A stretch of DNA of 47,490 bases, from the NCBI GenBank assembly GCA_027491075.1, contig JAIXWX010000023.1, positions 1 to 47,490 on the forward strand. Direction: 5' to 3'. The stretch's first letter is position 1; each line of letters opens with the position of its first letter. Shown in pieces: positions 1 to 9,250 of this stretch. The position numbers were made by a program, and so were the translations under genes. Below the pieces are notes generated by a model, which did no database searches, was not told where the DNA came from, and was given only the letters and a program-made list of their open reading frames with translations. Origin of the DNA: Flavobacteriales bacterium. Its GTDB lineage: Bacteria > Bacteroidota > Bacteroidia > Flavobacteriales_D > Sanyastnellaceae.

Positions 1-3000
1 CTTGACCTGCACCTATAGGCTCTGCGGTCAACGCTTCTGGTGAATTATTCGCCGAGGAAAGATTAGCGCTCAATGTGCTGCATGATGGGAATTGATTTCC
101 CGACAATGTTAGTGCGCCAATGCGTGTATCATTGGATGGACCAGATGGACAGCCTTCATCAATGAAGGTATCACAATCGTTGTCTATTCCATCGCCACAA
201 ATTTCTGTAGTTACAGTGACGGTTACGTTCGAAGTGGAAGTCACTCCGTTGATATCCGTTGCAGTAACGGTATAAACTGTGGTTACAGATGGTGCTGCTG
301 ATGCAGAAGATGCAGCCGCGGTGAACCCAGCTGGATTCGAAGTCCATGCATAGGTGAGGGTGCCTTCTCCGGTTCCAATTGCAGACAAGTTCACTGTTGT
401 TCCTGCGCATACTTCATTGTCGTCAACATTCGCAGCCACCTGTGGGCTTAATCCGTTGATACCTGTAAACTGACCAACAATGGTAGAAGCAGAAGCAGAA
501 AATGCAGATTGCCCTGAAATATTTGTTCCCGCAAAAGCAGTATAGGCAGTAGTTCCTACAGGAGTAACACCTAATACAATGTCATCCTCATTACCTACTA
601 CGTCTGCGGCGATATAGGTTGCTGCAAACTGAACATCCACAGACGAAAATCCTGTTTGTGAAAGTGTCCAGTAGCGGGTTATGAAATTGGTAGAATGAAG
701 ATTCAATGGAGATTTCGCATCTGTTAGATTCACTCCAAGAACACCATTGGTTGCTGTACCGTTTACAACAATTGTACATGGAGTAACATTGGTAGTAGCA
801 TCTCCTACTGGTACAAACCAAGAGAAGTTAGATGCACCCGTTGGAAACTCTCTTCTTACTTCACCAGCGCCCACTGCAATCAAACGATTCGTGCCATTTG
901 GACCTGCTGCGTAAGTTATAGAACCCATATTCGTGAATGTGATGTTGTTTGCACCCATGGCAATAGAACCCGCTTGCATGTCTAACACTCCGCTTATTCT
1001 AACGCTGCTCGCCAATGTAAATGATACATCTGTATTGTGATTCAATGTTAGATTTCCTAAAGTGTTGGATGTAGGGTGGAAACGAATTGTTCCCAAGGTA
1101 TTGATGACGCTGCGTTGAAGTAACCAGTTGGAACCGTTCACCGCAATTCTTCCAGAGGCGCCAAATGTGAATGCAGTTCCGATGGCTGTTCCATTGAATA
1201 TCGTCAAATTCGTAGATCCAATGTCAAGCGTTCCGCCATCGTTGACTGTAATTCCTCCACCTGAGTTGTTGGCCACTAAAATTCCACCGGTACCATTTAC
1301 TACTACGGTGTTGGCTGTTCCAACTTGAATACGGAACCAGCGAATTAAACTCGTTCCACCATTAATGGTTTGCGTACCCGCAGTTGTTCCATTCGTAAAT
1401 AATGTAATGCTATTTGCATCCGCAGGTGGAGTCACTGTTCCAACATAGGTCATGTCTCCCGCTAAGCGCACTGTTCCAAATGGGGATGCACTCGGACCAT
1501 TCAATGTTGTATTGTCCAACGTCAAGTTTCCAGACACGTCGGTATTGCTTCCTTTAAATGTCTTCACGCCCGAACCTGTCAACTTCAAATTGCGATAGGT
1601 AATAGCATCGTTCGTCGTGTTCGGAATGTTTAGCGCGATATCTTTATACTCAATGGTACTGCCAATGGCAAGCAAGCCAAATGTTGGAAGCGTCGTGTTT
1701 TCAATGGTCAATTCACCTGCATTGGAAACATCCGCAGGTCCTGTGAAAGCGAAAGCCGAAGGGATGGTGAAGTCAACGGCATTCGTTCCGTCACCCACCA
1801 CTACTTTCGATCCTGATCCGCTTACAGTCCATGCCGCAACAATGGTTGCGGTCGCTCTGTTTCTGATTTCAAAAATTTGACCCCCTGTGATAAAGTCAGT
1901 TGGGGCATTGCCTGTTCCATCCGTATTCTCTCCCCAAGTACTTAATACCTGCAAATCACCGGTTGACTTGGAATAAAATCTCGCTGTACGTGTTCCAGTA
2001 ACAGATACGTTTTTGGTTGTTGCACCTGTTGAGCTGTGAGAAATATTACCTGTGTTCACTCCGATGGAAGGAGTGTTCATCACCACATAAATACTCAAAG
2101 GCTCTCCAATCACATTTCCACCCGATTGAGGAATGGTCAAGGTATTCGTAAAGCCACTTCCGCTGGTAGTAGATATCTGGAAACCTGTTGGTGCATTGAT
2201 GGTGATGTCTGTGGTTAGATTATCGCCACTGACGGTGTAGGTTTGTTCCGCACTTGGATTGGTATCTACTTGAGAAAAACCTGTCAAAGAGGTAGGAGCA
2301 ACAAGGATGTTCGGATTGGTATCGATCACCACGCTACCGCTGATGGCCAAACCATTTTGCCCTGCCGCTGGCGAATTGAATCCCCAACCACCAGTGGTGC
2401 TTTGACCTGTCGCATAATAGCGAATGAAAATGGTTGTACCCGCTGGAACATTTTGCAAAGCACTTATAGCACTTACATCAACCGTCGGTAGCACTGCTGG
2501 GGTAGTTTGAATGTTGATGGGACTTCCAATTAGTGTGAAGTTTGTTCCATCCAAGCTGTATGCAAATTGCTGATTCGTACCGGGTGCGGCGGTATATCCC
2601 GCTGTACCAGCTACTCTTGCGTCTATTGCAGACAATGACACAGCATATCCTGCCGCAGGGGATATTGTCACTTGAAAATAATCGGTATTGGTAACTGCTA
2701 TTCCATCATTGGAGAAACCTACCGTACGGAAAGAGTTAGTGCCTGCGCTGGAAGCGGCACCAGGTCCGCGAGTAACGTTGCTCGCTCCAGAAGTAGAAAT
2801 TAAGTTGCTATTGAATGAAGTTGCAGCAAAAGTTGCCGGTGATGATTGTCCGAAGAAATCCCACGCAGCGATAGGTAGTCCAAGAATATTAAACGTATTT
2901 GAAGTTCCACTTGTCAAGCCTGTGCTCGCCGCAGTGAGCGTGAAGCCCGCACCTGATGCGGTGTGATTTACCGCATTGAATGTGGCAATACCAGAGACTG

Positions 3001-4405
3001 CTGCTATGCTCAAAGGAGTAACAGCCATTGTTCCGGTAGATGTAACATTTACTGTGGCCGTAAAATCAGCATCGGTGCTCAATAAAGCATCTTGAGCACG
3101 CACCACTACTGAAGGAACCATGTTGGTACCTACTAATGTATTGGATGGCTGCGTCGTAAAGTTCAAGTTGGTGGCAGTAACTTCCAAACGGTTGTTGTCT
3201 CCCGTATTATTGGTCGCTGCACCACCTGCGCTACCAGTTGCAAAACCAGAACCCGCTATATCCGCACTTGCGGATGAAATGGTATAGCCAATCAATGCAT
3301 TGTCTGTAACAGGTGCGTTAAAGCTTGCTCTCAATGAAAACGTTTTTGTAGCGTTATCACCTGCAACCAAACTCAAACCTGTGAAAGATGCAGAAGCCCC
3401 GCCTGCTATTTCCGCAATCTCGGTAGTTCCATCGTAGATAGCCAAGCGACGAACATTCGTTCCTCCCGTTACGGAGAAAGTCAAAGCAGTTAAGGTCGTA
3501 GAAGCTGCGTCCGCATCCGCAGAAGCACTACCGTCACGAATAATGAATCTTCCTATTTCCAAAGAAGAAGAAGTGAGATTTGTTTCTTGAAACGAAGCGT
3601 AGTTAATGTTAGCCGTAGGAGTGAAAGTACCATCAGCAATGATATCAGAAAGGTTGTCGTTGCCACCGCCTGCTGTTGTAGTTGCAGTAACAGAAAAATT
3701 ATCGATACCAATGGCTTGTCCATTTGTAGAACCTCCTACACCAGTGAACAGCCATCGAATGTAATAACTACTTCCATTCGCAATATTCAATCCTGAAATC
3801 GTCACCGTCTTACTTGTTGCAGTAGGCGGATTCAGCACTGTCGTATTGTTGGCATCACCAGTATAACTCTGATCACCCACTGTAAAGGCGGTCCAAGTAG
3901 ATCCATCTGTTCCTCCAAAAAAGGTCCAGTCAAAAGCGCGTGTACCCGTGCGGTACTTTTCAAAATCCCATGACAGGGAAAGATCTGTAATGATCTGCCC
4001 AGAATTATTGGTAATCTGTAAGAATATTGCTCTCGGTGAACTAAATGAACCAGAATTCAGAAAGCCGATTGCCCGATCAGTAGAACTTCCGGTTACTCCG
4101 TTCGCAAAATTATATGCACCTGCTGTGGTGCTAATAATTCCTGCACCAGAAGTTCCAGCAGCTGCAGTTGTAGCTGTTCCTGCAGAAGTAAAAACTGATG
4201 TAGAAGATGCTACTACGTTAGAAATCCTCCAACCACTTGGCAAGGTTGCCGTTGCAGTATTTCCAATCCCGTCAAAGTTTTGGTTGAACGGGGTTGCTCC
4301 AGTTGTAATGGACAACTGGGTAAAGCCCACAAAAGAAAGCGCTAGGCCAATAGTCAATAAGACTGCTCGTAGCGTCCTATTCAACAGATTTGTGCTGTTA
4401 CTCAT
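1..4405 (-). CDS. Large secreted adhesin-like repeat protein, partial (C-terminus beyond window)
   Basis: The frame is open from an ATG at 4405 to the left edge, 1,468 codons without a stop, so the C-terminus and any type IX sorting domain lie outside. Residues 1 to about 30 look like a signal peptide (MSNSTNLLNRTLRAVLLTIG, then a hydrophobic run). Residues 35-230 form a module that begins FNQNFDGIGNTATATLPSGW and ends near IGIDNFSVT, as in exported Bacteroidota proteins with a jelly-roll anchor. The middle is Thr/Ser/Asn/Gly-rich beta-repeat sequence with almost no Lys, including a surface module near residues 695-760 (TGFSQVDTNPSAEQTYTVSG). A cysteine motif at residues 1401-1420 (CGDGIDNDCD...DEGCP) matches the MopE-type putative metal-binding motif. 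Low charge and repetition suggest a cell-surface or released adhesin exported by T9SS. No catalytic motif was seen. A promoter-like TAATTTTG lies 37 nt upstream. Confidence 0.85.
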   Translation of the reverse strand, partial: MSNSTNLLNRTLRAVLLTIGLALSFVGFTQLSITTGATPFNQNFDGIGNTATATLPSGWRISNVVASSTSVFTSAGTATTAAAGTSGAGIISTTAGAYNFANGVTGSSTDRAIGFLNSGSFSSPRAIFLQITNNSGQIITDLSLSWDFEKYRTGTRAFDWTFFGGTDGSTWTAFTVGDQSYTGDANNTTVLNPPTATSKTVTISGLNIANGSSYYIRWLFTGVGGSTNGQAIGIDNFSVTATTTAGGGNDNLSDIIADGTFTPTANINYASFQETNLTSSSLEIGRFIIRDGSASADADAASTTLTALTFSVTGGTNVRRLAIYDGTTEIAEIAGGASASFTGLSLVAGDNATKTFSLRASFNAPVTDNALIGYTISSASADIAGSGFATGSAGGAATNNTGDNNRLEVTATNLNFTTQPSNTLVGTNMVPSVVVRAQDALLSTDADFTATVNVTSTGTMAVTPLSIAAVSGIATFNAVNHTASGAGFTLTAASTGLTSGTSNTFNILGLPIAAWDFFGQSSPATFAATSFNSNLISTSGASNVTRGPGAASSAGTNSFRTVGFSNDGIAVTNTDYFQVTISPAAGYAVSLSAIDARVAGTAGYTAAPGTNQQFAYSLDGTNFTLIGSPINIQTTPAVLPTVDVSAISALQNVPAGTTIFIRYYATGQSTTGGWGFNSPAAGQNGLAISGSVVIDTNPNILVAPTSLTGFSQVDTNPSAEQTYTVSGDNLTTDITINAPTGFQISTTSGSGFTNTLTIPQSGGNVIGEPLSIYVVMNTPSIGVNTGNISHSSTGATTKNVSVTGTRTARFYSKSTGDLQVLSTWGENTDGTGNAPTDFITGGQIFEIRNRATATIVAAWTVSGSGSKVVVGDGTNAVDFTIPSAFAFTGPADVSNAGELTIENTTLPTFGLLAIGSTIEYKDIALNIPNTTNDAITYRNLKLTGSGVKTFKGSNTDVSGNLTLDNTTLNGPSASPFGTVRLAGDMTYVGTVTPPADANSITLFTNGTTAGTQTINGGTSLIRWFRIQVGTANTVVVNGTGGILVANNSGGGITVNDGGTLDIGSTNLTIFNGTAIGTAFTFGASGRIAVNGSNWLLQRSVINTLGTIRFHPTSNTLGNLTLNHNTDVSFTLASSVRISGVLDMQAGSIAMGANNITFTNMGSITYAAGPNGTNRLIAVGAGEVRREFPTGASNFSWFVPVGDATTNVTPCTIVVNGTATNGVLGVNLTDAKSPLNLHSTNFITRYWTLSQTGFSSVDVQFAATYIAADVVGNEDDIVLGVTPVGTTAYTAFAGTNISGQSAFSASASTIVGQFTGINGLSPQVAANVDDNEVCAGTTVNLSAIGTGEGTLTYAWTSNPAGFTAAASSASAAPSVTTVYTVTATDINGVTSTSNVTVTVTTEICGDGIDNDCDTFIDEGCPSGPSNDTRIGALTLSGNQFPSCSTLSANLSSANNSPEALTAEPIGAGQ

Positions 4406-4442
4406 GAAATTAGATTGTTGTTTTGGGTTGATTAAATCGGCG

Positions 4443-4450
4443 CAAAATTA
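4443..4450 (-). promoter_or_regulatory. TAnnTTTG promoter element of the adhesin-like gene
   Basis: On the minus strand the bases read TAATTTTG, an exact match to the Bacteroidota -7 consensus TAnnTTTG, 37 nt before the ATG at 4405. I see no clear TTG at the -33 position. The surrounding spacer (4406-4555) holds nothing else I recognise. Confidence 0.5.
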
Positions 4451-4555
4451 ATACGTTGATTGTTAACCCAGTATTACCTACTTAACAACAATCCAGTAAC
4501 ACTCCGATGCCTGAACCTTTTTAACAAGCAACCCGCGTGAAGTCTAATGCGTTAG

Positions 4556-7500
4556 TTACCATTTTTCTAAAAGAAAATGAATGTGTTGGTCTTGCTGATG
4601 ACACACCAAAACGTACACCCCCGCGGACCAATTAGTCGTATCCAACTGTATTTTATCCGAAGATGCGTTTGCTACCTGATGAATAACACGCCCAGAAATA
4701 TCCCTCACCTCAATTTGCGCTGATATCGGGCACTCGATCGTCAAAACATCGTTTACTGGGTTGGGATATACTTTCCACAATGAAGCATTCGATTCAGAAA
4801 CCCCAACACATACAACTTCGTCAAGAAATACTTCTGACTCGCTACTGCAACCAAAGCCGTCGGTGACGGTGGCAGTGTATACCCCCTCTTGATCCGCCTC
4901 TAGCGTATTCCCAACTGTGCCATTAGACCATAAGACATCGAAATCAGTATCAATCTCTATCGTTGCCAAGCTATCCTGACAAAACTCAACCACCTCCTGT
5001 AGTTCGAACTCTGGAAGAGGTAGGAAAAAAACTTCCACTTCATCGCTGCCTTCGCATCCAAGTGTGTTGGTCACCGATACTCCAAAAGTTCCTGAAGCAG
5101 TCACTACCAGTTCTTCCTCTACGGAATTATCGGTCCACAAGATGGTGTTCCAATCTCCAGAAGAAAGTATAACCTCTGTGCCTTCACAAGCCTCAATGTT
5201 TGCTCCAAGATCGGGTGTAGGAAGAGGAACAAATTCTACTTGGGTAGAGGCGAGGGTCACACATCCTAGTTCGTTACTAACGGCAACACTATACTCTCCA
5301 CTTTCTGATACCTCAATGGAAGTGGAAACTTCATCTGTAGACCAAACGTGTAAATCACTTTCATTTGTGGTTGAAAGTGTCAATACTTCGCCCTGACATT
5401 GAAAATAAATTTCATCCAATACTACAACAGGCAATGAGGAAACTGAAATTATAAGAGTATCACGTGTCGAACAAGCTTGCTCATTGGATACTTCAGCGAA
5501 AATTTCATTCACCCCTAAATTCAGATCATTCGCCAAGACTTCAATCTCGGGCGTTTCAAAGCCTTGACTCCAACTAATGTTCGAGAATTCTCCTACAGCA
5601 ATAAGCGAGAGAGTATCATTGACACACACATTTATATCTTCTCCGAGAGATAAAAGAGGTGTACCTCGAATTTCCAATACCGCTGAACTGTAGGCAGCAC
5701 AACCTCCTGCATCTGTAGCTCGCAAGGTATAAATGCCTGCATCATCTACAGATAAAGTATCTCCTACAAATCCATTGGACCATTCATACAAAGCATATCC
5801 TTCGGGAGCAGCCCATGCCACAGACTCATTGGAACAAAAAGAAGCATCTTCTAGCACTACCGAACAATCATTCGGTAGGATATCCAACCGTTGGTCAATT
5901 GGCAAGGTGTAGATAAACAAGCGTGTTGGCTTACCAGTAGCCTCTATCAAGCCATCAGCGTTGGGTGATACTATTCCAAAATCATTATCGTTGATTACAG
6001 CTATGGTCGAATCGTTGATAATGGTCAATCCTTCTGGTTTGTCTAGAGTTCGATCCCAACCAGCCTCTAAAAGGTCTAGAAGAAGTTCTCCTTGAGCAAC
6101 CACAATTCCATTTTCCAAGCACGTCTCTGCATTAATCAATTGCTCCGGTGTAAGCCCTGAGAAATCCTCGCTATCAATAGAGGTCGCTTGAGATAAGTCA
6201 ATTTTTACAATATTCTTATAATTCCATTCATTTCTTTCCGCATGTTCTATCAATAAAAACTCTTCATTACTCACTGCAACCATGTCTCCAATCTTCCAAT
6301 CTCTCTCTCTTATTTCTCCAATCGATGGTTTATGGGAATACAAATAGGTTTTCCAAGTATCTGTCAAGGGATCAATCTCGATGATACGGTGCAGTCTGCT
6401 GTTGTTGCCTGTTGTCACATCGGGATTATTCGCAGGACTCTGAAGGATGGCATATATCTTTCCATTTGGAGCTGCAGCAATTCCTTCAAATCCGCGGTTG
6501 GGTCTTCTTTTACCAACTAAAGCATCTAAACTGTAATCCTCCTCTTCCAATGGAAATGGCGTGTAACGCTTAATTGCTTGAGCATTTTCATCGATTTTCC
6601 AAACACTACTTCCATACTCGTCACAGACATAATAATATCCATCTTGACCTCTTACAATACCTTCGCTATCGAGCCCCCATGGGTCTGTTGAAAGAATGTT
6701 ATCTTGAGTATCCAAAGCCAATTCCCCTGTATTCCCAGCATTCAATGGTAATGGCAATCCTAAAACCGAATTCCCATTCGGTTTTTTCAATGTGTCTGTA
6801 TCAAGTATCTCTATTAGCCCATTTTCTGCTCTTATGTGATGAATTTTTGGGGCATAATCTGGAAACACAAACACTTTTGTATCTCCCTGCGCCAATGGAT
6901 GATTAATGGCATCGGCATTGGGTCCTCTGTCGCTAATGATTAAAAATTCATTATCCGTATTTGGAAGATAGGTCAATCCACTAGCACCTCCTTCGAAAAC
7001 ATCAAAACCAGAAGCATTTCCGATAAGCGGACTTTGATCCAATTCAAAGGTCTGTAGTCCCACCTCCCCGCTTACAGTAAGGTCAACTGTCACCTCAAAC
7101 ACGGTCATGGTTCCACTAATCTCATTGCTCAATACCACAAGATCCCTTTCGTTCGGACTGATATCCTTCGGAATAAACATAATTCCCTCAGGGCCCATGT
7201 CCAGTGCTTCGGATGTGCCTTCCAACGCCTCCCAGCCTCTATTGTTCACCCATTGGATGAATTGCGGTGAAAATGGATCCGTGACATCATATACCATAAT
7301 TCCACCTACTCTTTCTAGTCCAACAAAGGCATAATTACGACCATGTATTTCTCCCACAACTACTCCCTCGGGTTCTGGTCCTTTGTCGTCACTTCTAGAA
7401 TCAAAACTTGTATTATCGTCATTGTTGCTATTGAAGTGATTGGGATCTTGCGCAGAAGTGATTTGCTCAAAGTCCTTTCCGCTGTCATAGATCATTTCAC

Positions 7501-9115
7501 CTTGACTGTTGAGAATGGAAAAAGAGCGCGCTCCATAACTATAAAGTTCGTCAAAATCACCGTCGAAATCAGTATCTCCCAGCGCCGAAGTAATGCGCAA
7601 ACGTCCCAAGTTCACGTTTTGCTTTAAGGTCGTCTCGTTCGGAAAAAGAAGGTCATCCAAATTGCGCGAACTCACTCTAAACTCTTCATTGAATCCACCA
7701 TAAGCACGAGCGTCACCTTCATTGGCAATGGCATAATAGGTTTCACCATTGGACTCAAATGAAGATATCGCGTCAGGTTGAAACATCCCTTTAACGGGCC
7801 ATGTAGCAATATTAATCACGGAGCCGTTATCAGATACATCCATCGCATTCTGAAGTAATGAATGATCTTTAAAACCAAGTCCTTTTATGTCTAAAATGGT
7901 GTTGTTGGTCAAGTCAATAATAGCTATAGCATTGTTCTCTTGCATGGTAACAAAAGCGCGCTGATCGTCTTCACTAAACGCGACATACTCTGGTTCCAAA
8001 TCTTGTTTTACTGAAGAAAGACGATTGTTTCCAAACACACGTGTGCTTTCATCCAGAAATGATATATGTACGTCTTCAATACCAGCGATATCATCTACAT
8101 CATCACAGTATGCAATTATTTGAACTTCTACAGTTCCATCGGTATCATCTAAAAAATACCTTTCTGTAGTCCAACCACTCTGATTTAGATTTAAAGATAT
8201 CGCAGGAATATCTTCCCAATTCTGATTGGCATAGGTCTTCAATTTCACCTGCAAATAATCACCAGATTCAAAGTTCTGGGAGAAATGTCTTATTAAAACT
8301 TGGGCGCGGCTTCTTCCTGTAACATCCTTTGATTCGAAACTTAAAATATGAGGAGTAGCGCCAGACACCTGCGAATTATCCAGGTCTTGTATACCCCAAA
8401 ACTGCGTCCCGTGTACAGCAACTCTTCCTCCTAATGCGCTTACCACTCCCCATCTATACTGTCCAGTCAAACCATAAGACATTGGAGATGCAACAAAGTC
8501 CCAGTCATTATTCATGCTCTCAAAACTCTGTCTGATGTATTCATAGAGCTGAAAATCGATCGTTACAACTTGATCTTGTGTTAAGTTGCCAACTCCTCCG
8601 GCTATATCAATTATAGAAATGCTACCTTCGGGGTCATTCGTGTAATCATCGCTAGGTTCGCCTTCGTTCGCAGTGGCGAGTTTTGTATGGCTATGATCAA
8701 TCCCAATCATATCCGGGAGAACACCTACGCTTACCTGATTGACAAAGCTTCCTTCGGAAGAAAATATGACCACCGTTCCTGGATCTTGTTTTACAAACCC
8801 TTCTATTGCTGCTGCGAGATATCCGTCAAAAGACACGATGCTATTCACCGCTCCTCCATAGGACGATATATCAATAGATCCAGTAAAATTAGGAGCATAA
8901 GGATTTTCAAAATCAAAAATATCTATCCGCGATAGGCTTCCATTCACCACAAATAACTTCTTTGAGAAGGGATCGTAAGTAGAAATTTCCGCCGCACCAT
9001 CTGCAAAAGCGCCATCCAGAAAAGTCGTCGAAATAGGACGTAGAGCTATTTGCGAATAACAAGAATTAGTCAGAATTACAAAGCTCAAGGCAATGCTATA
9101 GTAGAGTGTCCTCAT
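4556..9115 (-). CDS. Choice-of-anchor I / phytase-like esterase fusion with Ig-like repeats and T9SS sorting domain
   Basis: The protein has 1,519 residues from the ATG at 9115. A TTG at 9142 is in frame, but the ATG gives a proper signal peptide (MRTLYYSIALSFVILTNSCYSQ). Residues about 25-680 are a choice-of-anchor I beta-propeller (GSISIIDI, then DLEPEYVAFSEDD, QENNAIAIIDL, NEGDARAYGGF). It is interrupted at about 189-357 by an extra module. Residues about 690-1075 are a phytase-like esterase propeller (SGLTYLPNTDNEFLIISDRG, GFEGIAAAPNGKIYA, KPEGLTIINDSTIAVINDND). Five Ig-like repeats with the WSNG / GxYxxxVT pattern follow at about 1085-1435. The last 75 residues are a T9SS type A sorting domain (WKVYPNPVNDVLTIE). 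Likely an exported cell-surface or released protein; the phytase-like label does not prove phytase activity. The next gene upstream, on the same strand, also encodes an exported protein. Confidence 0.88.
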   Translation of the reverse strand: MRTLYYSIALSFVILTNSCYSQIALRPISTTFLDGAFADGAAEISTYDPFSKKLFVVNGSLSRIDIFDFENPYAPNFTGSIDISSYGGAVNSIVSFDGYLAAAIEGFVKQDPGTVVIFSSEGSFVNQVSVGVLPDMIGIDHSHTKLATANEGEPSDDYTNDPEGSISIIDIAGGVGNLTQDQVVTIDFQLYEYIRQSFESMNNDWDFVASPMSYGLTGQYRWGVVSALGGRVAVHGTQFWGIQDLDNSQVSGATPHILSFESKDVTGRSRAQVLIRHFSQNFESGDYLQVKLKTYANQNWEDIPAISLNLNQSGWTTERYFLDDTDGTVEVQIIAYCDDVDDIAGIEDVHISFLDESTRVFGNNRLSSVKQDLEPEYVAFSEDDQRAFVTMQENNAIAIIDLTNNTILDIKGLGFKDHSLLQNAMDVSDNGSVINIATWPVKGMFQPDAISSFESNGETYYAIANEGDARAYGGFNEEFRVSSRNLDDLLFPNETTLKQNVNLGRLRITSALGDTDFDGDFDELYSYGARSFSILNSQGEMIYDSGKDFEQITSAQDPNHFNSNNDDNTSFDSRSDDKGPEPEGVVVGEIHGRNYAFVGLERVGGIMVYDVTDPFSPQFIQWVNNRGWEALEGTSEALDMGPEGIMFIPKDISPNERDLVVLSNEISGTMTVFEVTVDLTVSGEVGLQTFELDQSPLIGNASGFDVFEGGASGLTYLPNTDNEFLIISDRGPNADAINHPLAQGDTKVFVFPDYAPKIHHIRAENGLIEILDTDTLKKPNGNSVLGLPLPLNAGNTGELALDTQDNILSTDPWGLDSEGIVRGQDGYYYVCDEYGSSVWKIDENAQAIKRYTPFPLEEEDYSLDALVGKRRPNRGFEGIAAAPNGKIYAILQSPANNPDVTTGNNSRLHRIIEIDPLTDTWKTYLYSHKPSIGEIRERDWKIGDMVAVSNEEFLLIEHAERNEWNYKNIVKIDLSQATSIDSEDFSGLTPEQLINAETCLENGIVVAQGELLLDLLEAGWDRTLDKPEGLTIINDSTIAVINDNDFGIVSPNADGLIEATGKPTRLFIYTLPIDQRLDILPNDCSVVLEDASFCSNESVAWAAPEGYALYEWSNGFVGDTLSVDDAGIYTLRATDAGGCAAYSSAVLEIRGTPLLSLGEDINVCVNDTLSLIAVGEFSNISWSQGFETPEIEVLANDLNLGVNEIFAEVSNEQACSTRDTLIISVSSLPVVVLDEIYFQCQGEVLTLSTTNESDLHVWSTDEVSTSIEVSESGEYSVAVSNELGCVTLASTQVEFVPLPTPDLGANIEACEGTEVILSSGDWNTILWTDNSVEEELVVTASGTFGVSVTNTLGCEGSDEVEVFFLPLPEFELQEVVEFCQDSLATIEIDTDFDVLWSNGTVGNTLEADQEGVYTATVTDGFGCSSESEVFLDEVVCVGVSESNASLWKVYPNPVNDVLTIECPISAQIEVRDISGRVIHQVANASSDKIQLDTTNWSAGVYVLVCHQQDQHIHFLLEKW
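5859..5876. repeat. 18-bp palindrome, site 1 (intragenic)
   Basis: The sequence is ACCGAACAATCATTCGGT: arms ACCGAAC/ATTCGGT around 4 nt, one arm mismatch from the window consensus ACCGAAT-N4-ATTCGGT. It lies inside the phytase-like gene, at the P-N-D-C-S-V codons. It is identical base for base to site 3 at 26376 in an unrelated gene. Confidence 0.7.
6765..6782. repeat. 18-bp palindrome, site 2 (intragenic, perfect arms)
   Basis: The sequence is ACCGAATTCCCATTCGGT, with perfect 7-bp arms. With its flanks the inverted repeat extends to 10 bp per arm (AAAACCGAAT at 6762-6771, ATTCGGTTTT at 6776-6785). It lies inside the phytase-like gene at the codons for K-P-N-G-N-S-V, 906 bp from site 1. Confidence 0.75.
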
Positions 9116-9250
9116 GGTCATAGAATAGACTGCAAAGAACAATTGATACTATTTTATAAAGGAAAAGAGAACGTTATCAGAATGGGAGCAATGAGCGCAA
9201 CTATGTAATCCTAGTGTTAGGCTTTTGTTATTCCCGAGAAGCTGTTGCTC

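Noticed and set aside
3948-4451. 167-codon plus-strand frame opposite the adhesin-like gene
   Set aside because: Its composition is the reverse complement of the repetitive Thr/Ala-rich frame; no homologous motif and no promoter element.
6762-6785. AAAACCGAAT...ATTCGGTTTT as an intrinsic terminator
   Set aside because: It lies in the middle of a 1,519-residue gene on the other strand with no gene ending there; it is a member of the dispersed palindrome family.
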